Below, piece after piece: positions 1-5,537 of a stretch of DNA of 8,232 nt (within the stretch, counting starts at the first letter, position 1; each line of letters begins with the position of its first letter). A model generated the notes under the pieces. That model worked only from the letters and a program-made list of their open reading frames with translations, was not told the origin of the DNA and searched no databases. This stretch comes from Pseudomonadota bacterium (lineage in GTDB: Bacteria; Pseudomonadota; Alphaproteobacteria; Rhizobiales; Beijerinckiaceae). The stretch is taken from contig JAGTAM010000344.1 of NCBI GenBank assembly GCA_023422485.1, positions 1 through 8,232 on the forward strand, in the 5' to 3' direction. Position numbers and translations under genes: made by a program.

Positions 1-72
1 CCGCACCCGCGAAACGGCGGCGCTCACCCCGCGCGGGCCCTTTTCTTCATCTGACGGTTTCGCGCGGGATCG

Positions 73-753
73 TCAGCCGACGAAGATGTAGCCGGCCATC
101 CGCTTGGCCTCGATCGGATCGTAGCCAAGCCGCATCCGCAGCTTCTTGCGCAGCTTGCTGATATGGCCCTCCACCACGCTCTCCTCGACGCTGGTGTCGA
201 GGTCGCCGTAGACGGCGGTGAAGATCTGGCCCTTCGTCACCTGCCGACCGCGGTTCTTCGCGAGATATTCGAGGATGTGCCGCTCGCGCCGGGGCAGGAT
301 CAGGCAGGCGCCGTCGATCTCCGGGTCGCGTCCATCGGAGTAGACCTTGAGGCGGCTGGCCCGATCGGGGGCAGGGGTCGGCTCGACGCCGCGGCCGGTC
401 CGGCGCCGGATCGCGGTGGCGCGAGCGATGATCTCGCGGACATGGACGGGCTTGCGCACCACGTCGTCGATACCGGCGGTGAACAGCGCCAGGGTCTGCT
501 CAAGGGAGCGGGTCTCGTTGAGGGCGATGATCGGCGCCCGGCTGAGCGAGCGGATCGCCACGGTGCAGGAGGCACGGTCGGCGCAATCGCCGATCAGGAA
601 GCCGTCGATCGCCTCGACGTCGATCCGGGGAGCCGCGTCGAGCCAGCCCTTCATCGAATCGATGGCCAGACCCTGCGCTCTCACACCCTCGGCGCCGAAG
701 CCGGCAACGTAGTGTTCGGTGACGCTCTGCCGCTCGTCGACAACGATATACAT
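73..753 (-). CDS. ftcR: FtcR/Rem-type orphan OmpR-family flagellar transcriptional regulator
   Basis: This is a cytoplasmic DNA-binding regulator. In Brucella, FtcR is a master activator of flagellar genes, and Rem plays the same part in Sinorhizobium. From the ATG at 753 it is 226 aa: a receiver-like domain (about 1-116), a linker, and a winged-helix domain (about 135-226). The motifs VVRKPVHVREI, YSDGRDP, LPRRERHILEYL and VVEGHISKLRKKLR match FtcR as I remember it. The receiver is degenerate: D6/E7 and Lys101 are present, but the phosphoacceptor position falls on Gly55 (LIGDCAD), with Asp56 next to it, and the switch Thr is replaced in ALNET. Phosphorylation-independent action is therefore likely. 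Start choice is uncertain. ATG 753 gives MYIVVDERQ, which aligns with the Brucella start, but a GTG at 792 has a better ribosome binding site (AAGGA, 7-nt spacer). The gene diverges from an aminotransferase, and a CtrA-like box lies upstream. The family call is strong; the start is less so. Confidence 0.9.
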   Translation of the reverse strand: MYIVVDERQSVTEHYVAGFGAEGVRAQGLAIDSMKGWLDAAPRIDVEAIDGFLIGDCADRASCTVAIRSLSRAPIIALNETRSLEQTLALFTAGIDDVVRKPVHVREIIARATAIRRRTGRGVEPTPAPDRASRLKVYSDGRDPEIDGACLILPRRERHILEYLAKNRGRQVTKGQIFTAVYGDLDTSVEESVVEGHISKLRKKLRMRLGYDPIEAKRMAGYIFVG

Positions 754-791
754 CGTCAGTGCTCGAAGATGTGCGAGGTCATTGCGTCCCA

Positions 792-808
792 CGCGAAGAT
801 CCTTCGCG
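792..808 (-). repeat. Perfect 7-bp inverted repeat over the alternative ftcR start and its ribosome binding site
   Basis: The arms cgcgaag (792-798) and cttcgcg (802-808) are perfect complements separated by 3 nt. Read on the minus strand, the hairpin contains AAGGA, and its last base is the first base of the alternative GTG start. If that GTG is used, folding would hide its ribosome binding site. If the ATG at 753 is used, the hairpin simply lies in the 5' leader. A role is inference; the repeat itself is directly seen. Confidence 0.55.
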
Positions 809-948
809 AGCCGCCATGGCCGTTCAACTTGTGAATAGGGTTGCCGAACGCTGCCGGATGACGGCCTGAAGAGCTTGCCGAGTGTGATCGGCGCCTCTCG
901 CTTGCCGCTTCCTCCAACATTTGACGGTCTTAGCTTTTTGGTTGGAAT

Positions 949-965
949 GGTTAACGACGCGTTAA
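949..965 (-). promoter_or_regulatory. CtrA-type binding site, possibly at the -35 of the ftcR promoter
   Basis: The minus strand reads TTAACGCGTCGTTAACC, an exact match to the consensus TTAA-N7-TTAAC of the alphaproteobacterial cell-cycle regulator CtrA. The sequence is also a perfect dyad (TTAACG, 3 nt, CGTTAA at 951-965). Taking TTAACC as the -35 overlap, a weak -10 candidate TAAGAC lies 16 nt further on (927-932). That would start ftcR mRNA near 920 with a leader of about 130-165 nt. The site match is seen. CtrA binding and control of ftcR are inferred, and a different dimeric regulator could use the same dyad. Confidence 0.6.
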
Positions 966-1001
966 GGCCAAGCTCGGAGCGGAGCAGGCGTTAGGAGTTT
1001 G

Positions 1002-1087
1002 GTCACCTCGCATCCGCGCTCGTGACAGATGTGTCACAGTGTGACGCGCTGGCCTCGGTGCGGCCCACGTCTTTCGGTCCGAGTGAC
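1002..1087. promoter_or_regulatory. Cluster of GTGAC/GTCAC half-sites, candidate operator
   Basis: Five copies of GTGAC or its complement occur in 86 bases, at 1002-1006, 1022-1026, 1033-1037, 1041-1045 and 1083-1087. Three of them build two overlapping perfect dyads: GTGACA-gatg-TGTCAC (1022-1037) and GTCACA-g-TGTGAC (1033-1045). The cluster lies 75-160 bases upstream of the aminotransferase start. I do not recognise the cognate regulator, and the pattern does not have the half-site spacing of a CRP/FNR site. Operator function is inference. Confidence 0.4.
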
Positions 1088-1131
1088 CTTGACCCGAGCG
1101 GCGCCGCGGGCTCGAACCCTGGCTCGGCTCT

Positions 1132-1163
1132 GCCAAGAGGGATCCGAGCCAAGAGGAATCCGA
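1132..1163 (+). repeat. 16-bp tandem duplication doubling the aminotransferase ribosome binding site
   Basis: The unit gccaagagggatccga (1132-1147) is followed directly by gccaagaggaatccga (1148-1163), with one mismatch. The last base of the second copy is the A of the start ATG. Each copy carries an AAGAGG core, and the second is correctly spaced from the ATG. A perfect 8-bp inverted repeat, TGGCTCGG (1120-1127) with CCGAGCCA (1144-1151), would place the first core in the loop and leave the second just outside the stem. Confidence 0.75.
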
Positions 1164-2440
1164 TGCCGTCGCTCTCCATCCTGTCATCCGAGGCTCTGAC
1201 GGAGCTGCGTTCCCGCCTGCGCGGCGAGTACGAGGCGCTGAAAGCGCAGGGGCTCAAGCTCGACATGACCCGCGGCAAGCCCGCCTCGGATCAGCTCGAT
1301 CTCGCCGCCGAGATGCTGGCGCTGCCCGGCAACCGCGACACCACCGCCGAGGACGGCACCGACGCGCGCAATTACGGTAACCTCCAGGGCTTGCCCGAGA
1401 CCCGCGCCCTCTTCGCGCCCGTGCTCGGTGCCTCGCCCGAGCAGATCGTCATCGCCAACAATTCGAGCCTCGCGCTGATGCACGACGTGCTCGTCTACGC
1501 CCTGCTGAAGGGCGTGCCCGGCGGCGAAGGGCCGTGGTCGAAGCAGGAGCCGATCACCATCCTCTGCCCCGTTCCGGGCTACGACCGGCACTTCTTCCTC
1601 TGCGAGGGCTTCGGCATCCGCATGATCCCGATCCCGATGACGGGGGAGGGGCCGGACATGGACGCCGTCGAGCGCGAGGCCGCCGACCCGTCGGTGAAGG
1701 GCATCTGGTGCGTGCCGCAATATTCGAATCCGAGCGGCGAGACCTATTCCGACGAGACCGTGCGGCGGCTGGCGTCGCTCAAGGCCGCGGCGCCCGATTT
1801 CCGCATCCTGTGGGACAACGCCTACGCGGTGCATCACCTCACCGAGGCACGGCCCGCGCTCGTCAACATCCTGGAGGCCTGCGCGCAAGCCGGGCATCCG
1901 GATCGGCCAATCGTGTTCGCCTCGACCTCGAAGGTGACGCTGGCTGGTGCCGGCCTCGCCATGCTCGCCGCCTCGCCCGCGAACGTGAAGTGGTATCTGG
2001 CGCAGGCCGGGCGCCGCAGCATCGGGCCGGACAAGCTCAACCAGCTCCGCCACGTCCGCTTCCTGCGCGACGCTGCCGGAATCGCGGCGCATATGGATCG
2101 GCACCGTGCCCTGATCGCCCCGAAATTCGCCGCGGTGGAGGAGGCCTTCGCCGCCCGCCTCGACGGTTGGGAGGTCGCCCGCTGGAGCCGGCCGCTCGGC
2201 GGCTACTTCATCACGCTGGATGTGACCGACGGCACGGCCTCGCAGGTGGTCCGGCTCGCGGGTGAGGCGGGCATCGCGCTCACGCCCGCCGGCGCGACGC
2301 ATCCCTACGGAAAGGATCCGCACGACCGCACGCTGCGGATCGCACCGACCTTCCCGAAGCTCGATGCGGTGCGCAAGGCGGCCGAGGCGGTGGCGCTCTG
2401 CACGCTGCTGGCGGCGGTGGAGGCGCGGGCTTCCGTGTAA
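1163..2440 (+). CDS. PLP-dependent aspartate aminotransferase, subgroup Ic (Asp_aminotransf, PF12897 type)
   Basis: This is a predicted cytoplasmic PLP enzyme that interconverts aspartate/2-oxoglutarate and oxaloacetate/glutamate, although substrate range in this subgroup is not well fixed by sequence. The product is 425 aa, about the usual length. Family hallmarks include LDMTRGKP near the N-terminus, NYGNLQGLPETRALFA, NNSSLALMHDVLV and CPVPGYDRHFF. Catalytic residues can be placed: Asn189 (YSNPSG), Asp218 and Tyr221 (WDNAYAVHH), the Schiff-base Lys257 (STSKVTLAGAG), and the carboxylate-binding Arg392 (LRIAPTFP). The ATG at 1163 is chosen because AAGAGGA precedes it at good spacing and family similarity begins there. 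The upstream extension to 1022 (about 47 residues) looks like translated leader. It is monocistronic as seen here and diverges from ftcR. Its composition matches the high-GC background. Some relatives are labelled MalY/MocR-like from annotation alone, but the motifs favour subgroup Ic. Confidence 0.9.
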   Translation: MPSLSILSSEALTELRSRLRGEYEALKAQGLKLDMTRGKPASDQLDLAAEMLALPGNRDTTAEDGTDARNYGNLQGLPETRALFAPVLGASPEQIVIANNSSLALMHDVLVYALLKGVPGGEGPWSKQEPITILCPVPGYDRHFFLCEGFGIRMIPIPMTGEGPDMDAVEREAADPSVKGIWCVPQYSNPSGETYSDETVRRLASLKAAAPDFRILWDNAYAVHHLTEARPALVNILEACAQAGHPDRPIVFASTSKVTLAGAGLAMLAASPANVKWYLAQAGRRSIGPDKLNQLRHVRFLRDAAGIAAHMDRHRALIAPKFAAVEEAFAARLDGWEVARWSRPLGGYFITLDVTDGTASQVVRLAGEAGIALTPAGATHPYGKDPHDRTLRIAPTFPKLDAVRKAAEAVALCTLLAAVEARASV

Positions 2441-2507
2441 CAGCCCATTTCATCGCGAGACGATAGAAAGGTCAGTCGGCGCATCACTCTCAGCGAAAGG
2501 CTGGATA

Positions 2508-2540
2508 TCCGGATCACCGTGGGTTTGCGCGTGATCCGGA
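2508..2540. repeat. Perfect 10-bp inverted repeat downstream of the aminotransferase
   Basis: TCCGGATCAC (2508-2517) and GTGATCCGGA (2531-2540) are exact complements around a 13-nt loop. There is no T-run on either side, so a standard intrinsic terminator is not indicated. It could be a Rho-assisted transcript end, an mRNA 3' stabilising hairpin, or the scar or edge of the AT-rich insertion that begins here. Confidence 0.6.
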
Positions 2541-2598
2541 GGTCTGAAATGCACCGGAAATACTTACCGTTACTATGCTTACACGTAGGAGTATCTGT

Positions 2599-2679
2599 AT
2601 GGTAGGAGGCGTTATTTGCGCCTTGAATGCTTGCCGACATCTCGTGAAGCGATCGGCGATCCGCCTCACGATTTCTTGA
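2599..2679 (+). CDS. Possible 26-aa small ORF with a strong ribosome binding site
   Basis: ATG at 2599 is preceded by AGGAG (2587-2591) with a 7-nt spacer, a better ribosome binding site than that of the larger gene downstream. It encodes a 26-residue basic peptide beginning MVGGVICALNACRHLVKRSA and ending LTIS. No family is recognisable. Its end overlaps a terminator-like hairpin (2642-2677). It may be a leader peptide for that hairpin, a short gene, or chance. Nothing beyond the ribosome binding site and the frame supports it. Confidence 0.2.
   Translation: MVGGVICALNACRHLVKRSAIRLTIS
2642..2677 (+). terminator. Terminator-like imperfect hairpin followed by TTTCTT
   Basis: The arms tcgtgaagcgatc and gatccgcctcacga pair except for one A-C mismatch and one bulge, around a GGC loop. 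TTTCTT follows at 2672-2677. It could end plus-strand transcription from the aminotransferase or from the small ORF. The stem is imperfect and the T-run is broken, so the call is tentative. Confidence 0.35.
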
Positions 2680-2745
2680 TCAGTTGAGGTTCGTATTGTA
2701 CCATGGCTCCATTGCCTTGGGCATTTTATGAACAGATTTTAATCA

Positions 2746-3162
2746 ATGATTGAAAATATTTTCAATATACTTTATAAATTGGTGGTCATTGGCTTTTATG
2801 GGTTGGTGGTCGTTGGCTTTTATGGGATTGTAATTATATTGTTATTTATATTTTTTGTCGGTCCTTTTGCTATTCCGATAAGCTATGCTATATTTCTATG
2901 GGTTAAGAGAGAATGGTCGAGCGCTGTCGCGTTTATGATAACTGCGGCAGTATTGATATTAGCAAATTACTCCACGGCTTACTATCTGCGTTCAGTAGCA
3001 ATGGCAACGAGAAGAAGGCGTGGCGTAGATCTCACATTTATTATATGCTCATTGACTGGATTGATTATAGCGGTCTTGCTTGTCTCGGTATGGGCATCGG
3101 TTATTTTTTTCCGTCGAAAATCTGCGGCAAAACATGATCTGTTTTTGGGAAAGAAATTCTGA
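2746..3162 (+). CDS. Orphan AT-rich multi-pass membrane protein, function unknown
   Basis: I do not recognise this 138-aa protein. It is very hydrophobic, with likely membrane segments at about 12-37, 40-53, 59-81 and 95-122, separated by short basic loops (KRE at 54-56, RRRRR near 89-93). The tail is basic and ends LFLGKKF. Residues 12-19 and 20-27 are the repeat LVVIGFYG / LVVVGFYG, encoded by a 24-bp tandem duplication. Base composition is far from that of its neighbours: two sample lines are 22/60 and 16/60 G+C, against 42/60 in the aminotransferase. This suggests recent acquisition. There is no good ribosome binding site before ATG 2746, and no better in-frame start is obvious. It stands alone, convergent with the helicase gene. 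It is possibly a moron-type gene, an immunity or toxin-associated membrane protein, or a decaying ORF. No function should be assigned. Confidence 0.6.
   Translation: MIENIFNILYKLVVIGFYGLVVVGFYGIVIILLFIFFVGPFAIPISYAIFLWVKREWSSAVAFMITAAVLILANYSTAYYLRSVAMATRRRRGVDLTFIICSLTGLIIAVLLVSVWASVIFFRRKSAAKHDLFLGKKF
2779..2826 (+). repeat. 24-bp in-frame tandem duplication inside the orphan membrane gene
   Basis: Bases 2779-2802 and 2803-2826 are identical apart from A2788 versus G2812. The duplication is in frame and adds one extra LVV(I/V)GFYG unit to the first membrane segment. The near identity implies a recent slippage event or selection on the repeat. Confidence 0.9.
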
Positions 3163-3304
3163 ATGGAATTTTGTGCATTCCTTCAAATATATCGTCTTCA
3201 TATTTGATGTCGATTGTTCGGGGTTAGTCTGAGCCCGGTCAGATCGTGCAATGCATAACGTGTGATTCTCAAAAGATCGCCGTATCCCGCTGCGGTGCTT
3301 GGGC
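3163..3304. other. Convergent intergenic gap, right side of the AT-rich island
   Basis: 142 bases lie between the orphan gene and the helicase, which are transcribed towards each other. The AT-rich composition persists to about 3220 and then returns to high GC. I looked for a bidirectional terminator and found only 4-5 bp stems, none convincing. Confidence 0.5.
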
Positions 3305-4423
3305 TCACACCACGACGGTAATTGCCTGCGCCGCCCGCGTCAGGCCCGTATAGAGCCACCGCGCCCGGTGCTCGCGGAAGGCGTAGGATTCGTCGAACAG
3401 CACCACCTTGTCCCATTGCGACCCTTGCGCCTTGTGCACGGTGAGCGCGTAGCCGTAGGTGAACTCGTCGGTCTCGCGGCGCAGGAAGAGCGGGATCTCT
3501 TCTTCCGAGCTCTCGATCACCTGCCGCAGCACTTTGATGTCCACGGCGCGGCGGCGCACGGCCGGGTCGTCCTCGGGCACGACGTCGAGGCGGATCGTGT
3601 CGGGGCGGGGCGGGGCGCGCAAGGCCTGCACCGTCCAGGTCGAGCCGTTGAGCAGGCCCTTGGTGCGGTCGTTGCGCAGGCAGACCAGCTTCTCGCCGAC
3701 CGACGGCATCGGATCGGTGTGGCCGGCCAATTCTCGCAGGCGGTTGTTGTAGAGGCGGCGCGTGCGGTTGAGGCCGACCAGAACCTGATCGCAGTCGAGC
3801 ACCTGGGTCGGGTCGATGTCGCGGCGGCGGATCACCCGGCTCGCGCCGTACTCCCCGACCTCCAGCCGCCCGCCCTCGCGGATCGTCATCGCCATGCGCA
3901 CGATGGGGTCGTCGGCGGCTTGCCGATGCACGTCGGTGAGCATCACGTCGGGCTCGGCCTCGGTGAAGAAGCCGCCGCCGCGCACGGGCGGCAACTGGGC
4001 GGGATCGCCCAGCACCAACACCGGTTTGTCGAAGGACAGGAGGTCGTGCCCGAGGTCGGAATCGACCATCGAACACTCGTCGATGACGATGAGATCGGCC
4101 TTGGCCGCCGGTCCCGAGCGGTTGAGGGTGAAGGTCGGGCCGCCCTCGTCGCCTTCCTTGCTGCGGTAGATCAGCGAGTGGATCGTCGCCGCGTCGTGGC
4201 AGCCCTTCTGGCGCATGACGGAGGCCGCCTTGCCGGTGAAGGCGCCGTAGACGACAGGACCCTCGACGTCGTCGGCGATGCGGCGGGCCAGCGTGGTCTT
4301 GCCGGTGCCGGCATAGCCGAACAGGCGGAAGACTTGGGAGCCTCCCTCCTTGCGCCAGCGGGCGATGGCTTTGAGCGCCGCGTCCTGTTGCGGGGCGAAC
4401 TGGGTGGGAACGGACTCGGCCAT
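3305..4423 (-). CDS. Compact RecD/Dda-like SF1B ATP-dependent DNA helicase
   Basis: This is a predicted cytoplasmic 5'-3' DNA translocase of superfamily 1B, 372 aa. All core motifs are visible: Walker A GYAGTGKTT (36-44), Ia AFTGKAA (61-67), Walker B VIDECSM (113-119), III LGDPAQLPPV (138-147), DVHRQ (164-168), V TVHKAQGSQWDKVV (328-341) and VI LYTGLTRAAQ (357-366). The segment at 310-345 resembles the UvrD_C_2 domain of RecD. It lacks the long N-terminal region of RecD2 and all RecBCD-specific parts, so its size is closest to phage T4 Dda. The start ATG at 4423 lies 14 residues before the first helicase-like residues, but its ribosome binding site is weak. It follows hemF by 48 bases on the same strand and may be co-transcribed, with no obvious functional link. 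Helicase activity is well supported by the motifs; the pathway (repair or replication restart) is unknown. Confidence 0.88.
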   Translation of the reverse strand: MAESVPTQFAPQQDAALKAIARWRKEGGSQVFRLFGYAGTGKTTLARRIADDVEGPVVYGAFTGKAASVMRQKGCHDAATIHSLIYRSKEGDEGGPTFTLNRSGPAAKADLIVIDECSMVDSDLGHDLLSFDKPVLVLGDPAQLPPVRGGGFFTEAEPDVMLTDVHRQAADDPIVRMAMTIREGGRLEVGEYGASRVIRRRDIDPTQVLDCDQVLVGLNRTRRLYNNRLRELAGHTDPMPSVGEKLVCLRNDRTKGLLNGSTWTVQALRAPPRPDTIRLDVVPEDDPAVRRRAVDIKVLRQVIESSEEEIPLFLRRETDEFTYGYALTVHKAQGSQWDKVVLFDESYAFREHRARWLYTGLTRAAQAITVVV

Positions 4424-4471
4424 GGCGTCACGTCATAGACGAGTCGGTTGGGTTTGGGACCGGCCGCGACG

Positions 4472-5407
4472 TCAGGGCCAGCGTACCGTGGGAGGCAGCG
4501 AGGACAGGATCGAGGCGACGTTGCCGCCGGTCTTCAGGCCGAAGATGGTGCCGCGGTCGTAGAGCAGGTTGAACTCGACGTAGCGCCCGCGCCGCACCTG
4601 CTGCTCCTCCCGGTCGGTCTCGGTCCAGGCCTGCCCGAGGTTGCGCCGGACGATCTCCGGGTAGGCCTTGAGAAACGCCTGTCCGACGTCGCGGGTATAG
4701 GCCAGATCGGCCTGCGGATCGCCGGTCCAGTGATAGTCATAAAAAATGCCGCCGATGCCGCGGGGCTCGTTGCGGTGCTTGAGGTGAAAATACTCGTCGC
4801 ACCACGCCTTGTATCGCTCGTAGTTCGCGGCCGGCGCATGCCGCTCGCAGGCCTCGCGCAGGCAGTCGTGGAAGAACTGTGTGTCGGGATCCTCTTGGGT
4901 CCGGCGCCGGTCGAGCACGGGGGTGAGGTCGGCGCCGCCGCCGAACCACGCCTTGGTCGTCACGACGAAGCGGGTGTTCATGTGCACCGTCGGAACGTTC
5001 GGGTTCCAGGGGTGGACGATCAGCGAGATGCCGGTGGCGAAGAAGCGCGGATCCTCGGCCGCGCCCGGCATCTGTGCCCGGAACTCCGGCGCGAACTCGC
5101 CGTGCACGGTCGAGATGTGGACGCCTGCCTTCTCGAAGACGCGGCCCTTCAGCATCGCCATCACGCCGCCGCCGCCCGGCACGCCGCTATGATCCGTGCG
5201 CTGCCAAGGCGTTTTTTCGAATCGGCCCGCCTCCTTCGGTGCGTCTGGGTGGAACGGGCCCGTCGCCTCGTCCTCCAGCGTCTCCAGCGCGGCGACGATG
5301 CGGTCGCGCAGGGTGGCGAACCACGCGCCCGCCTCGCTCTTCAGCGCGGCGAGGGCGTCGGGGGATGGCAGAGGGGCGGGATTCGGGGCGGCGGTCGCAT
5401 CGCTCAT
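4472..5407 (-). CDS. hemF: Oxygen-dependent coproporphyrinogen III oxidase
   Basis: The enzyme converts coproporphyrinogen III to protoporphyrinogen IX by oxidative decarboxylation of two propionates using O2. It is a soluble homodimer in haem synthesis, and this pathway also feeds bacteriochlorophyll synthesis in photosynthetic relatives. From ATG 5407 it is 311 aa, typical of the family. Conserved blocks: GGGGVMAML (78-86), HPWNPNVPTVHMNTRF (132-147), WFGGGADLTP (154-163), the family signature starting KAWC at 200 and running through HRNEPRGIGGIF, and VEFNLLYDRGTIFGLKTGGN (277-296). A GTG six codons upstream is in frame but has no ribosome binding site. ATG 5407 has GGGAAAG about 9 nt before it. 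A TTGACG element (5439-5444) upstream could be a -35, but no good -10 follows. No FNR-type dyad is seen. Identification is secure. Confidence 0.96.
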   Translation of the reverse strand: MSDATAAPNPAPLPSPDALAALKSEAGAWFATLRDRIVAALETLEDEATGPFHPDAPKEAGRFEKTPWQRTDHSGVPGGGGVMAMLKGRVFEKAGVHISTVHGEFAPEFRAQMPGAAEDPRFFATGISLIVHPWNPNVPTVHMNTRFVVTTKAWFGGGADLTPVLDRRRTQEDPDTQFFHDCLREACERHAPAANYERYKAWCDEYFHLKHRNEPRGIGGIFYDYHWTGDPQADLAYTRDVGQAFLKAYPEIVRRNLGQAWTETDREEQQVRRGRYVEFNLLYDRGTIFGLKTGGNVASILSSLPPTVRWP

Positions 5408-5537
5408 GGTCTCAGGCTTTCCCACCCGAGCCGCGATCCGTCAATTCAGGCGCGGACAGCGCACGGCCGGAGTCGTCGATTCCCGGCGAGCCACGGCGTT
5501 CCGCTCCGTCCCCATCGACATCGTTCGTCCGGACGCT
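5408..5537. other. Gap between the flotillin gene and hemF
   Basis: These 130 bases probably separate two minus-strand transcripts. They include a short palindrome CGTCCGGACG (5526-5535) just after the flotillin stop and a minus-strand TTGACG (5439-5444). Neither makes a convincing terminator or promoter alone. Confidence 0.4.

Larger units (their letters stand above)
793..1162. other. Divergent intergenic region between ftcR and the aminotransferase
   Basis: About 370 bases hold no convincing gene. An open frame runs into the aminotransferase from 1022, but it lacks a ribosome binding site and its encoded residues do not resemble the family. The region carries, from left to right: the ftcR leader hairpin, a CtrA-like box at 949-965, a cluster of GTGAC/GTCAC pentamers at 1002-1087, and a tandem repeat with hairpin at 1120-1163. 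Promoters for both flanking genes must lie here. Confidence 0.7.
2441..2745. other. Intergenic stretch and left side of an AT-rich island
   Basis: About 305 bases separate the aminotransferase stop from the orphan membrane gene. Composition changes gradually from high GC to AT-rich beyond about 2540. It contains the perfect inverted repeat at 2508-2540, a possible 26-aa ORF at 2599-2679 and the terminator-like hairpin at 2642-2677. I find no tRNA, no recognisable attachment site and no convincing promoter for the gene at 2746. Confidence 0.6.

Noticed and set aside
28..46. Palindrome CCCGCGCGGG followed by CCCTTTTCTT, resembling a terminator.
   Set aside because: There is no room for a loop in the palindrome. 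The T-run is on the plus strand, whereas the adjacent ftcR is on the minus strand.
1110..1123. A tRNA T-loop-like GGTTCGAGCC on the minus strand.
   Set aside because: Flanking bases do not form the T stem, and no anticodon or acceptor arms can be found.
1022..1162. N-terminal extension of the aminotransferase by 47 codons.
   Set aside because: The extension has no ribosome binding site and covers the dyad cluster, and the strong AAGAGGA site serves ATG 1163, where family similarity starts.
3602..3615. Three GGGG runs on the plus strand that resemble a G-quadruplex.
   Set aside because: There are only three runs and no fourth close by. They encode an ordinary Arg-Ala-Pro-Pro-Arg-Pro stretch of the helicase.
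3299..4438. Plus-strand open frame of 379 codons opposite the helicase.
   Set aside because: It is a shadow of the helicase codons. The opposite frame carries all SF1B motifs, and this one carries none.
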